Positions 17,007 through 25,726 of a DNA stretch of 64,000 bases are shown here, piece by piece. A program made the position numbers and the translations under genes. How positions within the stretch are numbered: the first letter of the stretch is position 1; every line of letters begins with the position of its first letter. The notes below the pieces were generated by a model. That model saw only the letters and a list, made by a program, of their open reading frames with translations. It searched no databases and was not told where the DNA came from. Source of the DNA: Brevibacillus brevis (lineage in GTDB: Bacteria; Bacillota; Bacilli; Brevibacillales; Brevibacillaceae); assembly GCF_031583145.1 (NCBI RefSeq), contig NZ_CP134050.1, forward strand, positions 3,051,501 through 3,115,500, given 5' to 3'.

Positions 17007-17045
17007 AAAAAAGTCAGTCTGCAGCTGGACGCAGACTGACTTTTT
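17007..17045 (+). terminator. Bidirectional terminator after leuA
   Basis: AGTCAGTCTGC / GCAGACTGACT stem, flanked by AAAAAA on the left and TTTTT on the right, serving leuA and the convergent SRPBCC gene. Confidence 0.9.
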
Positions 17046-17066
17046 CGTTTTCGCCATCACAAACGC

Positions 17067-17498
17067 TCAGCCATGGACCAGCGCCGCTCGCAATGTCGTG
17101 ATGCCGTGTTCCAGATACCCTTTCAGACATGTGAGCATGTACACCCAGCCTTCTTTGTTTCCGACGAGCAGCGGAATCAAATCCTCGCCTTTGACAAATC
17201 CTTCCTCGTTTACTTCCACAATCGTACTGGTTTCGTTTTCCTGCGTCAGCGTAATGGTGACGAGATGCACGGTGCCATAATCCCATTCGAAAGCGACTTT
17301 TTTGTCCGGCACGATTTCCTTGATTGTGATGGTGCCCTCAGCGTTGTATTCCTCGTAGCGGAGCGTGATGGTTTTACCCGTTTCCCATCGTTCCGAGCTG
17401 GATGAGAACCAAAAATTCCCGATCTTTGCAGGGTCCACGAATGCTTCAAACACATCGTGGGCAGGCCTTGCGATTTTCATCTTCGTCAGGTTGTTCAT
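17067..17498 (-). CDS. SRPBCC-domain protein (AHSA1-like)
   Basis: A 143-residue START-like/SRPBCC protein: the N-terminal strand and helix (ARPAHDVFEAFVDPAKIGNFW) and the alternating strands ending in a long C-terminal helix (GWVYMLTCLKGYLEHG) are typical of Aha1-domain proteins that bind hydrophobic ligands. The ATG at 17498 follows AGAGGGATAACG. It is monocistronic and convergent with leuA. No specific ligand can be named. Confidence 0.82.
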   Translation of the reverse strand: MNNLTKMKIARPAHDVFEAFVDPAKIGNFWFSSSSERWETGKTITLRYEEYNAEGTITIKEIVPDKKVAFEWDYGTVHLVTITLTQENETSTIVEVNEEGFVKGEDLIPLLVGNKEGWVYMLTCLKGYLEHGITTLRAALVHG

Positions 17499-17806
17499 CG
17501 TTATCCCTCTTTCCTTCATATGTGCCATACGTACATCTTACCCTACGGCAAGTCGCTTGCGATTTTCAAGCGCAACTTACCCGTGGAGAAAGCTTGCTGA
17601 GTGTAGTGTCGGCCTTGCGGAACATTATGATAAGATGAAGTCAGATATCAACCGCAGATGAAGAGTGCGACAAAGTTAAAACGGAAGTTTGAGCAAGAGG
17701 CTCCACTGTCCTTTCATGTGGCTTCGAGTTCAAAAGTCAGGGTGCTGAAAAATCTATCGGAAGATTTGAAAATGCGTTACGATGCGTTTTGGTAGGAGGG
17801 GCGGAC
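17499..17806. other. Intergenic region with a doubtful 45-codon reading frame
   Basis: The only open frame of note runs from ATG 17658 to TAG 17795 on the plus strand; it lacks a ribosome site and resembles nothing recognised. It ends just before the araC relic at 17807 and may be part of the same decayed stretch. Confidence 0.3.
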
Positions 17807-18430
17807 GTGAAGCAACAAGCTAGGACTCCGGAAAGAAAAACGATTCAGAGCGGACTCGTCTTGAGCAGCGAGCCTTTGGGTTGGGAGCATGTTTCTTTAA
17901 CGAAATGGCAAGGAGTTGAGCCTCAGGAAGCGTTTGAACCGGCTCTATCCCAGCATCTGATCGTCATTCACACCACTCCCCCCATTATCCGGAAATGTCG
18001 AATTGAATCACCAGCTCAGGATCAACGACCCGAGGCTGCTTCATTTAAGTCGATGGCTGCTGGACGACCTGCACAGCAACGGAGCAGGGGGGCAAGCTGT
18101 ACATAGACTCACTTGCGAATCGGTTGGCCATCCATATTTTGCAAAATTACACATCGAACGCCAAAAGGCTGAAGGATTCCCCCAGTAAATTATCGGACCA
18201 ACAAGTGGCCCGTGCAATTGAATATGTGCATGCCAACCTGGAGCGGGATAATTCGTTAGAGGAGCTGACGACCGTAGTGAATGTCAGTCAGTCGCATCTG
18301 GGAAGAATGTTTAAACAATCCACAGGGCTTAGTCCGCATCAATACTTGATCCATTTGAAGGTGGAAAAAGCGAAAACCATCATGAAACAAGGTTCGTGTA
18401 CAATGGGGGAAATTGCCGCGGCGAGCGATT
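17807..18430 (+). pseudogene. AraC-family regulator, frameshifted and truncated
   Basis: GTG 17807 follows GGAGGGGCGGAC and begins an AraC-type effector domain (LSSEPLGWEHVSL, then SQHLIVIHTTPP). The homologous reading then continues in a different frame (LRINDPRLLHLSRWLL, 18012-18060) and a third (KLYIDSLANRLAIHILQNY, from ~18090), reaching an AraC helix-turn-helix (NSLEELTTVVNVSQSHLGRMF). At about 18430, in the second HTH, the sequence abruptly becomes the tail of a gltS gene. At least two frameshifts, an internal loss of roughly a hundred codons and a missing C-terminus mean no functional regulator is made. Confidence 0.8.
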
Positions 18431-18658
18431 GTCCTGTTCCGCCTGCTCGGCAAAAATTACGACGCTGCCGTCATGGTCGCGGGATTTACCGGGCATGGAC
18501 TCGGTGCTACGCCAAATGCGATGGCCAATATGGCTGCCGTGACCGAGCGTTTTGGACCTTCCCGCAAAGCGTATCTCGTCGTTCCCATTGTAGGAGCCTT
18601 CCTGATCGACGTGTTCGCCATGCCGATCATTATAACCACAATCAATCTGTTTAAGTAG
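18431..18658 (+). pseudogene. 3' fragment of a GltS sodium/glutamate symporter gene
   Basis: In the frame ending at TAG 18658, about 72 codons read FRLLGKNYDAAVMVAG, then GLGATPNAMANMAAVTERFG and a final hydrophobic helix, which is the conserved C-terminus of GltS. The rest of the transporter is absent and the fragment is joined directly to the araC relic, so a deletion has fused two former neighbours. Confidence 0.8.
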
Positions 18659-18670
18659 AAAGACAAAGGA

Positions 18671-18704
18671 ACATCCCTTCACGCATAAGGTGGAGGGATG
18701 TTTT
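18671..18704 (+). terminator. Terminator of the former gltS gene
   Basis: ACATCCCT / AGGGATGT stem with a further TCAC/GTGG contribution, followed by TTTT; still intact 12 bases after the gltS stop. Confidence 0.7.
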
Positions 18705-18716
18705 CCGTTTCATGAT

Positions 18717-19076
18717 TCAATCAGATTCCAGATGCCCGAGGATGTTGACGAGCTTGCCAAACGGGTCGCGGACGTAAAATCGGCGAACACCCCACGGCTC
18801 ATCGTGCGGACCGTATTCGATCGGAATCCCGGCCATTCTCATGCGTTCCAAAGCAACGTCGACATCGTCCACCTCGATGGATAAATCGGGAGTAGGAGTG
18901 CCGGATCCTCCTTCCGAAGCGAAACTGACCTGGATGCTCATCTGGCCGTCCGTTCCGTAAGTGGCGATCCAGCCATGATCCATCAACATTTCGAGCCCTA
19001 AAAGATCTTGATAGAAATGTTTTGCCGATGTAATGTCCTGCGTCTCGATATTCGCGACGATTCGTTTTACCTTCAA
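18717..19076 (-). CDS. VOC-family (glyoxalase/bleomycin-resistance-like) protein
   Basis: A 119-residue single glyoxalase-like domain: two beta-alpha-beta-beta-beta units with AKHFYQDLLGLEMLMDHG near the N-terminus and the closing motif RRFYVRDPFGKLVNILGH. The start is TTG 19076, with TGGAGGGG upstream; the in-frame ATG further upstream has no such site. Some members sequester drugs or isomerise adducts, but the substrate here is unknown. Confidence 0.85.
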   Translation of the reverse strand: MKVKRIVANIETQDITSAKHFYQDLLGLEMLMDHGWIATYGTDGQMSIQVSFASEGGSGTPTPDLSIEVDDVDVALERMRMAGIPIEYGPHDEPWGVRRFYVRDPFGKLVNILGHLESD

Positions 19077-19101
19077 GGGATCCCCTCCAGAGAGTGTTTT
19101 T

Positions 19102-19374
19102 TTATTCTGTAAAAGTAGGATAGACGCTGTGATGCTCCATACTTGTTTCACCGATGCGATAGTAAAACTCGTTGATCGTCTTGCAACCGAAGTGATAACA
19201 CTGAACTTCGGTCCTGAGGTAGAGGACATTTTCGTCCGCTCCTGCCACTTTGTTCAGTACCCGTAGTGTTGCCAGCGTGCCAAACGTCGAGTTCGCTTTG
19301 GAAGGATGGATGATACATGTAAATGTGAGCGTTTTGTTGCAGCCATAACAAGTACGCGTGTCCTGAAACTGCAA
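19102..19374 (-). CDS. Hypothetical cysteine-containing 90-residue protein
   Basis: The start is TTG 19374, preceded by AAGGGGGGAAC. The product opens with a CYGCNK motif and has a further Cys pair (VQCYHFGC), suggesting a metal or redox site, and it lacks membrane segments. No family is recognised. It ends 25 bases before the VOC gene on the same strand, so the two may be co-transcribed. The ribosome site and coding-like composition support a real gene. Confidence 0.6.
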   Translation of the reverse strand: MQFQDTRTCYGCNKTLTFTCIIHPSKANSTFGTLATLRVLNKVAGADENVLYLRTEVQCYHFGCKTINEFYYRIGETSMEHHSVYPTFTE

Positions 19375-19482
19375 GATGTTCCCCCCTTAGCGTTTTTGGA
19401 TCGTTGACAGACCGAATGATTCTTCACGATGATCAGTCAGAGATGTACAGGGAACAAGATTTCGCATAATCTTCGGGGATCA

Positions 19483-20994
19483 TTAAAAATCGACTCGTAT
19501 CGGCTTGTTTCGAATCGGTTTGATCCTCATTTTGGCTATGCGAAGGCTCGGAATCCGCAGGGTGATTTTTCCGGATTTGGAGTCCAGGAGCCGCCCGTTT
19601 TCCATCCAACGGTGCTCCACTTCCTCGGAGGCATTGATCCATTCGGCATCCATCTTGTCGCCGATATCTACCCAGCGGTCATCCGCATACCGGCTCAAAT
19701 CCAGCCAACGATCATCGATCCAGGTGAGGAGCTGCGATTTTTGCTTCTTCTCCAGCAATTCTTTTTCCCGCAAATAGGAGACAGCAGCCTGCAGCCGCTC
19801 ATATTCGGCGGATACCTTGTCCAGCATCTTTTGTCTGGTATCGATCAGCTCTTGTTCTTCAGTCTGATACTGATTCCATACGTCATCGATAGTCTCCTGC
19901 ATCCAATTGCTGTTTTCCTTGTACAACTCCTCCAGGTATTTCTTGAATACCTGTTCCAACGCCTGTTTATCCTTCACGGTGGTGTAAGTGCCGCCGCCCG
20001 CTTCGGCCACAGCCTTGAGCTGACGCTGCGCTTCATCATTGACGTCAAAGCCGATCAGGTTGACCACAGCCTTCAAATCAGACTGGTGGATTGATTTGGC
20101 CACTTCCACCGGGTTCCCGCCACACGTTTCGATGCCATCCGTCACCAGATAGATGATCGTCTCCGCGCCTTCCCTGTGAACGTTTTTCAAATCATCCCGC
20201 GCGGCTTCGAGAGCAGTGGCAATGCCAGTCCAGCCTTTGGGGTCGAATTTTTGCAGCGAGTTTTGGAAGCGAGCGGCGTCATAGCTTCCGAGCGGGTACA
20301 CCAGCTCGGTTTGTGCACATGAGAGGGCTTTGTCTTTATCCGCTCCAGACCCTTTGTGTCCAAAAACGCGGAGTCCTACGTTTGATTGCTTGGAGCTGCT
20401 CGCCAGAAAGTCTTGAATCGATTTCTTCGCGAGCTCCATCTTGACCCCGCCGTTGACCTTTTCCGCCATGCTCCCGCTCGCATCCAGCACGACCTCGATG
20501 TTCATCTTTCTTTCGGTCTTCGGCGCAGAAGCCGGATCCGCGGGATCGAGAGAGAGAAGAGCTTGTCTGTAATTGACTTGCTCCAGTCGATCGAACGTGC
20601 TTTTTTCCTGTTGATAATTCTCGCCAATCAGCTGCAACAGCCGGGCGTAGATGTCCCCGTCGGCCATGCCTTTCGACAGCTTGTCCAGTTCAGCTTTCAC
20701 CATCGATTCATCGTACTTGCTTCCTGCAAAAAGTCCTGCCGGTTCTTCGGAGGAAAGAATCTCATCCAAGGAAGTGGGGGCCTTTGGCAATGCAGGTGCC
20801 GGGCTTTCGGCTGATGCAGATGTAGACGAGGGTGCCGCGGTCGGCGGTTCAGAAGGGGGATTCTGCGTTTCTTGCGTTTCCTGCGATGGCAGTGCTTCTG
20901 TTTGGGCTGCATCCGGTACGGCTTCGCTGCAGCCTGAAGCCGACAGAAGAAGGGTGGCGACCAAAAATAGAATGGGCAGCTTTCTTTTTACCAT
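19483..20994 (-). CDS. Lipoprotein with von Willebrand factor A domain
   Basis: A 503-residue exported lipoprotein. The signal peptide ends in a lipobox (LLLSASGC, Cys22) and is followed by a Pro/Ser/Ala-rich linker (~25-75). A vWA domain spans ~165-355, with the MIDAS motif DASGSM, a conserved TG (GWTGIATALEAA) and LVTDGIETCGG, so it should bind a divalent cation and a protein or surface ligand. The C-terminal third is predicted coiled coil, with WIDDRWLDLSRYADDRW-like repeats. The start follows GGAGGAGAGAA. Probably a spore-envelope or cell-surface protein; partners are unknown. Confidence 0.88.
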   Translation of the reverse strand: MVKRKLPILFLVATLLLSASGCSEAVPDAAQTEALPSQETQETQNPPSEPPTAAPSSTSASAESPAPALPKAPTSLDEILSSEEPAGLFAGSKYDESMVKAELDKLSKGMADGDIYARLLQLIGENYQQEKSTFDRLEQVNYRQALLSLDPADPASAPKTERKMNIEVVLDASGSMAEKVNGGVKMELAKKSIQDFLASSSKQSNVGLRVFGHKGSGADKDKALSCAQTELVYPLGSYDAARFQNSLQKFDPKGWTGIATALEAARDDLKNVHREGAETIIYLVTDGIETCGGNPVEVAKSIHQSDLKAVVNLIGFDVNDEAQRQLKAVAEAGGGTYTTVKDKQALEQVFKKYLEELYKENSNWMQETIDDVWNQYQTEEQELIDTRQKMLDKVSAEYERLQAAVSYLREKELLEKKQKSQLLTWIDDRWLDLSRYADDRWVDIGDKMDAEWINASEEVEHRWMENGRLLDSKSGKITLRIPSLRIAKMRIKPIRNKPIRVDF

Positions 20995-21173
20995 TTCTCT
21001 CCTCCAGTGGATAAGTTCACTCTTACCTAACTATACCAATAGACCGAATGGAAGGATATAGGAGGAAGAGCGGTATTTTGGATTATGATTTTCCTGTTTC
21101 ACCATCCTCCCAAATGGTTTATTCTGAATGTTACATCGATTTCAATAAGAGCGAGCAGCGGAGGAAAACTTCC

Positions 21174-23990
21174 ATGAATAAAGAGAGGATATTCGAGCAG
21201 TTGCAGCACCTGACGATCCACCATGACTTTGATAAGCAAGCGGGAAGCTACGAGGTGTTTACAAGCAACCACCTGGCCCAGGCATTGGATAAAAAACGAA
21301 ATTTCGTAAGCCAGCTCTTAAACGAAATGGTCCGCAGCGGAAAGGTCATAAAAGTCAATACAAGACCCGTCTACTTTTTTTGCAAAGAAGCGCTGGAGAC
21401 GAAAACGGGAAGGCTGATGGATCAAAGCGAATTCGCCAGTTTGACCGAGTTTCATTCTTATTTGAACGACACGGCCAAGACGGTGGTCGACCCCTTTTCC
21501 AAAATGATCGGGTACGCCAGCACCATCAGTCACCAGATTGAGCAATGCAAAGTAGCGGTGAATTACCCGCACGGTCTGCCCGTCCTGATTCACGGTGCGA
21601 CGGGAGTCGGAAAAAGCCTGATGGCCCAGCATATGTACGAATACGCAGTCATGAAGGAAGTGATCGAGAAAAAAGCGCCTCTTGTCGTCGTCAACTGCGC
21701 GGAATTTGCCAACAACCCGGAACTGCTTACCGCCAACCTTTTCGGCTATGTAAAAGGGGCTTATACCGGCGCGGATGAAAGCAAGACAGGCTTTATCGAG
21801 GAAGCGGACGGGGGCTACCTGTTCCTGGACGAGATTCACCGTCTCTCCCCGGAAGGACAGGAAAAGCTGTTTTTATTTATGGACAAAGGCATGTTCAGAC
21901 GGTTGGGAGAAACACAGAAGTGGCGCAAGTCGAAAGTGAGATTTGTCTTCGCCACAACGGAGAATCCCCAGGACGTATTGATTCAGACGTTTTTGCGGAG
22001 AATTCCCATCGTCGTCACGATTCCATGTCTGGAAGAGCGGACGATCCGCGATAAAACGGAGCTGATCTCGCATTTTTTTACGGAAGAAGCCCGAACGATC
22101 GACCACGATCTGATGATTGACAAGCAAGTGATGAACATGCTGATCCATACCAGACTGGACGGAAATATCGGGGAGCTCCGCAACATCATCAAATACACGT
22201 GTGCGAATGCGTATTACAAAAAGGGGAATGAGTCCGCGGTGACAACCGCCGATTTGCGGATCAGTGTGAGTCACCTTCCCGATGAGTTCATCCGCAAAAC
22301 GGAAAGCCTTGGCGATCACATGTGGGGGAAGGATGCTCTTTTTCACGATGGAAAGATCCGCAGGGATTCGCGGAAAAATGATTTCGGCCTGGCATTGGAC
22401 AAAAGCAAGGTGTTGAAAGATCTGGTTATGGATGTGATTGGCGTCTACGACAATTTCAGAAAAGACATATTGGAGCTGGACGAACTGATTGCGGATGTTC
22501 ACAAGGTCATTGATTTTTCCTTTGATTCCATGGTGGCTGAGATCAACGAGGACTACGCCCGTTACTCGGTCAGATTCTCCTACATGAAAAAAATGGTTGA
22601 TAGCATCATGGAAATTATCAAAAACAATTACGGGCTCTCGTTTTACTCCAATACATCGAATGTGCTTTCGAATTTCCTTTACTACCGATCCAGAAATGGC
22701 TACGGCACAAGCAAGGAGTTTTCCAAAAAAATCAGGGAATTCCTGCACGTGATTCAGAAGGCGTACCCGAAAGAGTATGAATTGGCCGTGAAATTCATGG
22801 AGCTGATCAGCTCCCATGCAGGTGTCGAAACATCGGACGAAGATGTCCTGATCACCACCCTCTATATCAAAGGAACCAACAAGCACCTCGACATCAACCG
22901 AATCAGAGCCATCATTATTTCCCATGGCCATTCTACCGCAAGCAGTATCGCGAATGTAGCCAATCGCCTGTTGGGTCAGTATGTTTTCGAGGCGATTGAC
23001 ATGCCCTATCAGACGACACTCGAACAAATCACCCAGCAGTTGATCGATCATATTCGGGGTCTCAACACCAAAAAGGGAATGATTATTCTGGTGGACATGG
23101 GTGCCCTGGAGGATATCCATCTGAATCTGGAAGGGATCGTGGAGGGAACGATCGGTATGATGAACAACATCACGACATTCCTCGCATTGGATACCGGTAC
23201 GAAAATCCTGCAGGGAATGGAAGTAGAACAAATCGTAGAACAGGTCGCCACCGAATGTCAGCCGAAATATAAATTGATCCGGAACAGTCACACCAGAAAA
23301 AAAGCCATCCTGACGACTTGCGTGACCGGGATTGGAACCGCTACGAAAATCAAAGACTTGATGTCCCAGAGCTTTGACGATTGCCATACAGAGCTGGAGA
23401 TCATCCCGTACGACTTCTTGCGCTTAAAGAACAACAGCAAGAGCGACCCTGTCTTTCAAAACTTTCACGTGATAGCGGTGATCGGAACGGCCAATCCCCA
23501 AATCGAGCATATTCCTTTTGTCGCCTTGGAAGATATCATGATGGAAAAAAGCAATGATGCCTTCTTCGATATTTTGCGGGGGGTGGTCAAGGAAGAGGAG
23601 ATTATCCGAATCAACCGAAATATGGTGAAGCTATTCTCCTTGCAAAGCGTGATCAATCATGTCACGATCTTACACCCGGACAAATTGATGAACCACATCG
23701 AACTGGTCACGGATCACATGCAGGCGGAAATGGGCATCGAATTTTCCAACAGTGTCAAAATCAGTTTGTTCGTTCACATCAGCTGCCTGGTGGAACGGTT
23801 GGTAAAGAATGAACCCATCAGTTCCTACGAAGACCTGGACTTGTTCGAAAAGTGTCACTATTCTTTTATCCAAACCGTAAGACGCAGCTTTAGTGTCATA
23901 GAGAACGTATATAGTGTAAGGATTCCAGTCGCGGAAATCGGTTTTATTTACGATATCATCAATCGACAAACCAAAGATCTCACGGATTAG
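21174..23990 (+). CDS. LevR-type sigma-54-dependent PTS-regulated activator
   Basis: A 938-residue multidomain activator. Domains in order: N-terminal winged helix (~1-80); AAA+ sigma-54-interaction domain with Walker A GATGVGKS (~140), the sigma-54-contact loop GAYTGAD (~195; canonical GAFTGA) and Walker B YLFLDEIH (~215); PRD1 (~430-540); an EIIA-mannose-like domain (IISHGHSTASS, ~580); an EIIB-like P-loop (TTCVTGIGTATK, ~710); and PRD2 (~815-938). Phosphorylation by HPr and EIIB should tune its activity. The ATG 21174 follows GGAGGAAAAC. It sits directly upstream of a -24/-12 promoter and the mannose-family PTS operon, its evident target. Confidence 0.92.
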   Translation: MNKERIFEQLQHLTIHHDFDKQAGSYEVFTSNHLAQALDKKRNFVSQLLNEMVRSGKVIKVNTRPVYFFCKEALETKTGRLMDQSEFASLTEFHSYLNDTAKTVVDPFSKMIGYASTISHQIEQCKVAVNYPHGLPVLIHGATGVGKSLMAQHMYEYAVMKEVIEKKAPLVVVNCAEFANNPELLTANLFGYVKGAYTGADESKTGFIEEADGGYLFLDEIHRLSPEGQEKLFLFMDKGMFRRLGETQKWRKSKVRFVFATTENPQDVLIQTFLRRIPIVVTIPCLEERTIRDKTELISHFFTEEARTIDHDLMIDKQVMNMLIHTRLDGNIGELRNIIKYTCANAYYKKGNESAVTTADLRISVSHLPDEFIRKTESLGDHMWGKDALFHDGKIRRDSRKNDFGLALDKSKVLKDLVMDVIGVYDNFRKDILELDELIADVHKVIDFSFDSMVAEINEDYARYSVRFSYMKKMVDSIMEIIKNNYGLSFYSNTSNVLSNFLYYRSRNGYGTSKEFSKKIREFLHVIQKAYPKEYELAVKFMELISSHAGVETSDEDVLITTLYIKGTNKHLDINRIRAIIISHGHSTASSIANVANRLLGQYVFEAIDMPYQTTLEQITQQLIDHIRGLNTKKGMIILVDMGALEDIHLNLEGIVEGTIGMMNNITTFLALDTGTKILQGMEVEQIVEQVATECQPKYKLIRNSHTRKKAILTTCVTGIGTATKIKDLMSQSFDDCHTELEIIPYDFLRLKNNSKSDPVFQNFHVIAVIGTANPQIEHIPFVALEDIMMEKSNDAFFDILRGVVKEEEIIRINRNMVKLFSLQSVINHVTILHPDKLMNHIELVTDHMQAEMGIEFSNSVKISLFVHISCLVERLVKNEPISSYEDLDLFEKCHYSFIQTVRRSFSVIENVYSVRIPVAEIGFIYDIINRQTKDLTD

Positions 23991-23992
23991 AC

Positions 23993-24032
23993 GCTATGCC
24001 GGGCGGTGTTACACTGCTTGGCATAGCTTTTG
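23993..24032 (+). terminator. Terminator hairpin of the activator gene, overlapping the operon promoter
   Basis: Perfect 8-bp inverted repeat GCTATGCC / GGCATAGC (23993-24027), with an inner GTGT/ACAC pairing, followed by TTTT. The 3' arm contains the -24 element of the sigma-54 promoter. Confidence 0.65.
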
Positions 24033-24034
24033 CA
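24019..24034 (+). promoter_or_regulatory. Sigma-54 (-24/-12) promoter of the PTS operon
   Basis: TGGCATAGCTTTTGCA matches the consensus TGGCAYR-N4-TTGCW, with the invariant GG and GC at correct spacing. It lies 34 bases before the EIIA start, immediately after a sigma-54 activator gene. Confidence 0.87.
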
Positions 24035-24067
24035 TTATTTAGCGAGACAGAATGGGGAGGTGAATCT

Positions 24068-24466
24068 ATGCGTCAATACATCATAGCATCCCACGGCAGT
24101 TTCTCCGAGGGGATCATGGATTCGGTGGGGATGATTATGGGTCACGTGCAGAATGTGACTTGCCTCACAGTCGTACCAGGCGACAGTCAGGAAACGGTTG
24201 TCGGAAAAATCGAAGAACTCCTGCAATCAAAGGAAGAGAACAGCGAGGTGGTTGTACTTACGGATGTCTTTGGAGGGAGTGTGACGAATCATTTCTTTCC
24301 GTACATGCAAACTCACAACATCCACGTGATTACAGGCGTGAACCTTCCCTTGGCTTTGGAGATTCTCGTTTCGGATGAGAATGACGAATTGCAATCCGTA
24401 ATATTGGAAGCGATTGAGAGAGGCAGGGAAGGAATGAAGTATTTGAATCAAATTGCCGGAAGTTAA
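24068..24466 (+). CDS. PTS mannose-family EIIA component
   Basis: A 132-residue EIIA of the mannose/fructose/sorbose family; the phospho-accepting His is His9 in IIASHGSFSEG. It passes phosphate from HPr to the EIIB protein encoded next. The ATG 24068 has GGGGAGGTG upstream, and longer in-frame starts overlap the promoter. The domain IYH-type partner EIIB is separate here, as in sorbose and levan systems. First gene of the sigma-54-controlled operon. Confidence 0.93.
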   Translation: MRQYIIASHGSFSEGIMDSVGMIMGHVQNVTCLTVVPGDSQETVVGKIEELLQSKEENSEVVVLTDVFGGSVTNHFFPYMQTHNIHVITGVNLPLALEILVSDENDELQSVILEAIERGREGMKYLNQIAGS

Positions 24467-24493
24467 ACCGGAAGAGAAAAAGGAGGGGTCTTG

Positions 24494-24967
24494 ATGATCA
24501 AGTTGCTTCGAATCGATGACCGGCTGATTCACGGACAAGTCGCTTTCGCTTGGACCAAATATTTAGGGATTAATTGCATGTTGGTTGCCAATGATCTCGT
24601 CGTCAATGACGAATTGAAGAAAATGATGCTGAATTTAGCCAAGCCGCCTGGTGTCAAACTCATTCTGCTCTCGGTTGCGGATGCCGTTTCCTTCTTGAAC
24701 GGTGAGGAGTCGGAAAAGTACACGACTTTCGTTCTGGTGGACAAAGCAGCGGATGCTCTGTCGCTGTGCCAGGGAACCAAACGGATCCCTTCCGTGAATG
24801 TGGGCGGGATGCGCATGTCGGAAGGAAAAAGGATGATATCCCCGGCTGTGGCTGTCGATGATGCGGATATCCAAGCGTTTGAGCAAATGGCTTCCATGGG
24901 GGTAGAAGTAGAAGTCAGGCAGGTTCCAACCGAAAAAAAGAAAACCATCACAGAGCTCATCGGATAA
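24494..24967 (+). CDS. PTS mannose-family EIIB component
   Basis: A 157-residue EIIB with the phosphorylated His13 in IDDRLIHGQV, the signature of the mannose-class EIIB. It phosphorylates incoming sugar at the EIIC/EIID channel. ATG 24494 lies 7 bases after GGAGG. By analogy with levan-type systems it may also phosphorylate a PRD of the upstream activator to prevent expression without substrate. Confidence 0.93.
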   Translation: MIKLLRIDDRLIHGQVAFAWTKYLGINCMLVANDLVVNDELKKMMLNLAKPPGVKLILLSVADAVSFLNGEESEKYTTFVLVDKAADALSLCQGTKRIPSVNVGGMRMSEGKRMISPAVAVDDADIQAFEQMASMGVEVEVRQVPTEKKKTITELIG

Positions 24968-24979
24968 GGGGGCAAATGT

Positions 24980-25726
24980 ATGTGGCTTGAGGCAATCCTC
25001 GTCGGTATCATCGCGGGATTTGGCATTCTCGACTCCCGAATTCTTGGGGACAACATGTTCGGGCGTCCCATTATCATCGGGCCTCTCGTCGGTTTGGTCC
25101 TTGGAGATTTTCAGACGGGTCTTGTAGTCGGAGGTACGTTGGAGCTTATTTTTATCGGTGCGGTACAGGTCGGCGCCTCTAGTACAGGAGATGTAGTGAC
25201 GGCCTCTGCATTGGGAACCGCCTTTGCCATTCTGTCCCATCAAGGGGCCGCCGTTGCTCTCACATTGGCTGTCCCTGTCGCCTTGCTCGCGGATCGGGTG
25301 GGAGACCTCGCCAGGATCGTCAATACCCCGTTGATTCACAAAGCAGATCGATATGCCAGCGAAGGAAATATAGCTGGTGTGGAACGGATGCACAAAATCG
25401 GCTTCGTCGTTTTCTTCCTGAACGGGTTTTTGCCCACATTTACCATGCTGATGCTCGGGTCTCCATTCATGAATGCATTGATCCAATCATTGCCGCAATG
25501 GCTTCTGGATGGCTTGCTGTCCGGCGCGCTGCTGCTGCCGTCCATCGGCTTCGCCTTGCTTTTGCAAATGATGATTAGCATGAAGCTGGTTCCGTTTTTC
25601 ATCCTGGGCTTCCTCTTAGCCGCGTATCTCAAATTGGACATTCTGGGTGTCGCATTAATCGGTCTGGTCATAGCCCTGGTTCTCTCTCAATACGATCGCG
25701 CTGACGAAGAAAGGATGACAGTATGA
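24980..25726 (+). CDS. PTS mannose-family EIIC permease
   Basis: A 248-residue membrane protein with the EIIC-man family features GPLVGLVLGDFQTGLVVGG (~35-53) and ELIFIGAVQVGAS, and about seven hydrophobic helices. It forms the translocation channel together with EIID. Its stop codon overlaps the EIID start (ATGA), so translation is coupled. Confidence 0.93.
   Translation: MWLEAILVGIIAGFGILDSRILGDNMFGRPIIIGPLVGLVLGDFQTGLVVGGTLELIFIGAVQVGASSTGDVVTASALGTAFAILSHQGAAVALTLAVPVALLADRVGDLARIVNTPLIHKADRYASEGNIAGVERMHKIGFVVFFLNGFLPTFTMLMLGSPFMNALIQSLPQWLLDGLLSGALLLPSIGFALLLQMMISMKLVPFFILGFLLAAYLKLDILGVALIGLVIALVLSQYDRADEERMTV

Noticed and set aside
21873-23387. 504-codon open frame antisense to the LevR-type activator
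   Set aside because: The plus-strand protein has unmistakable AAA+, PRD and EII domains; the antisense frame has none.
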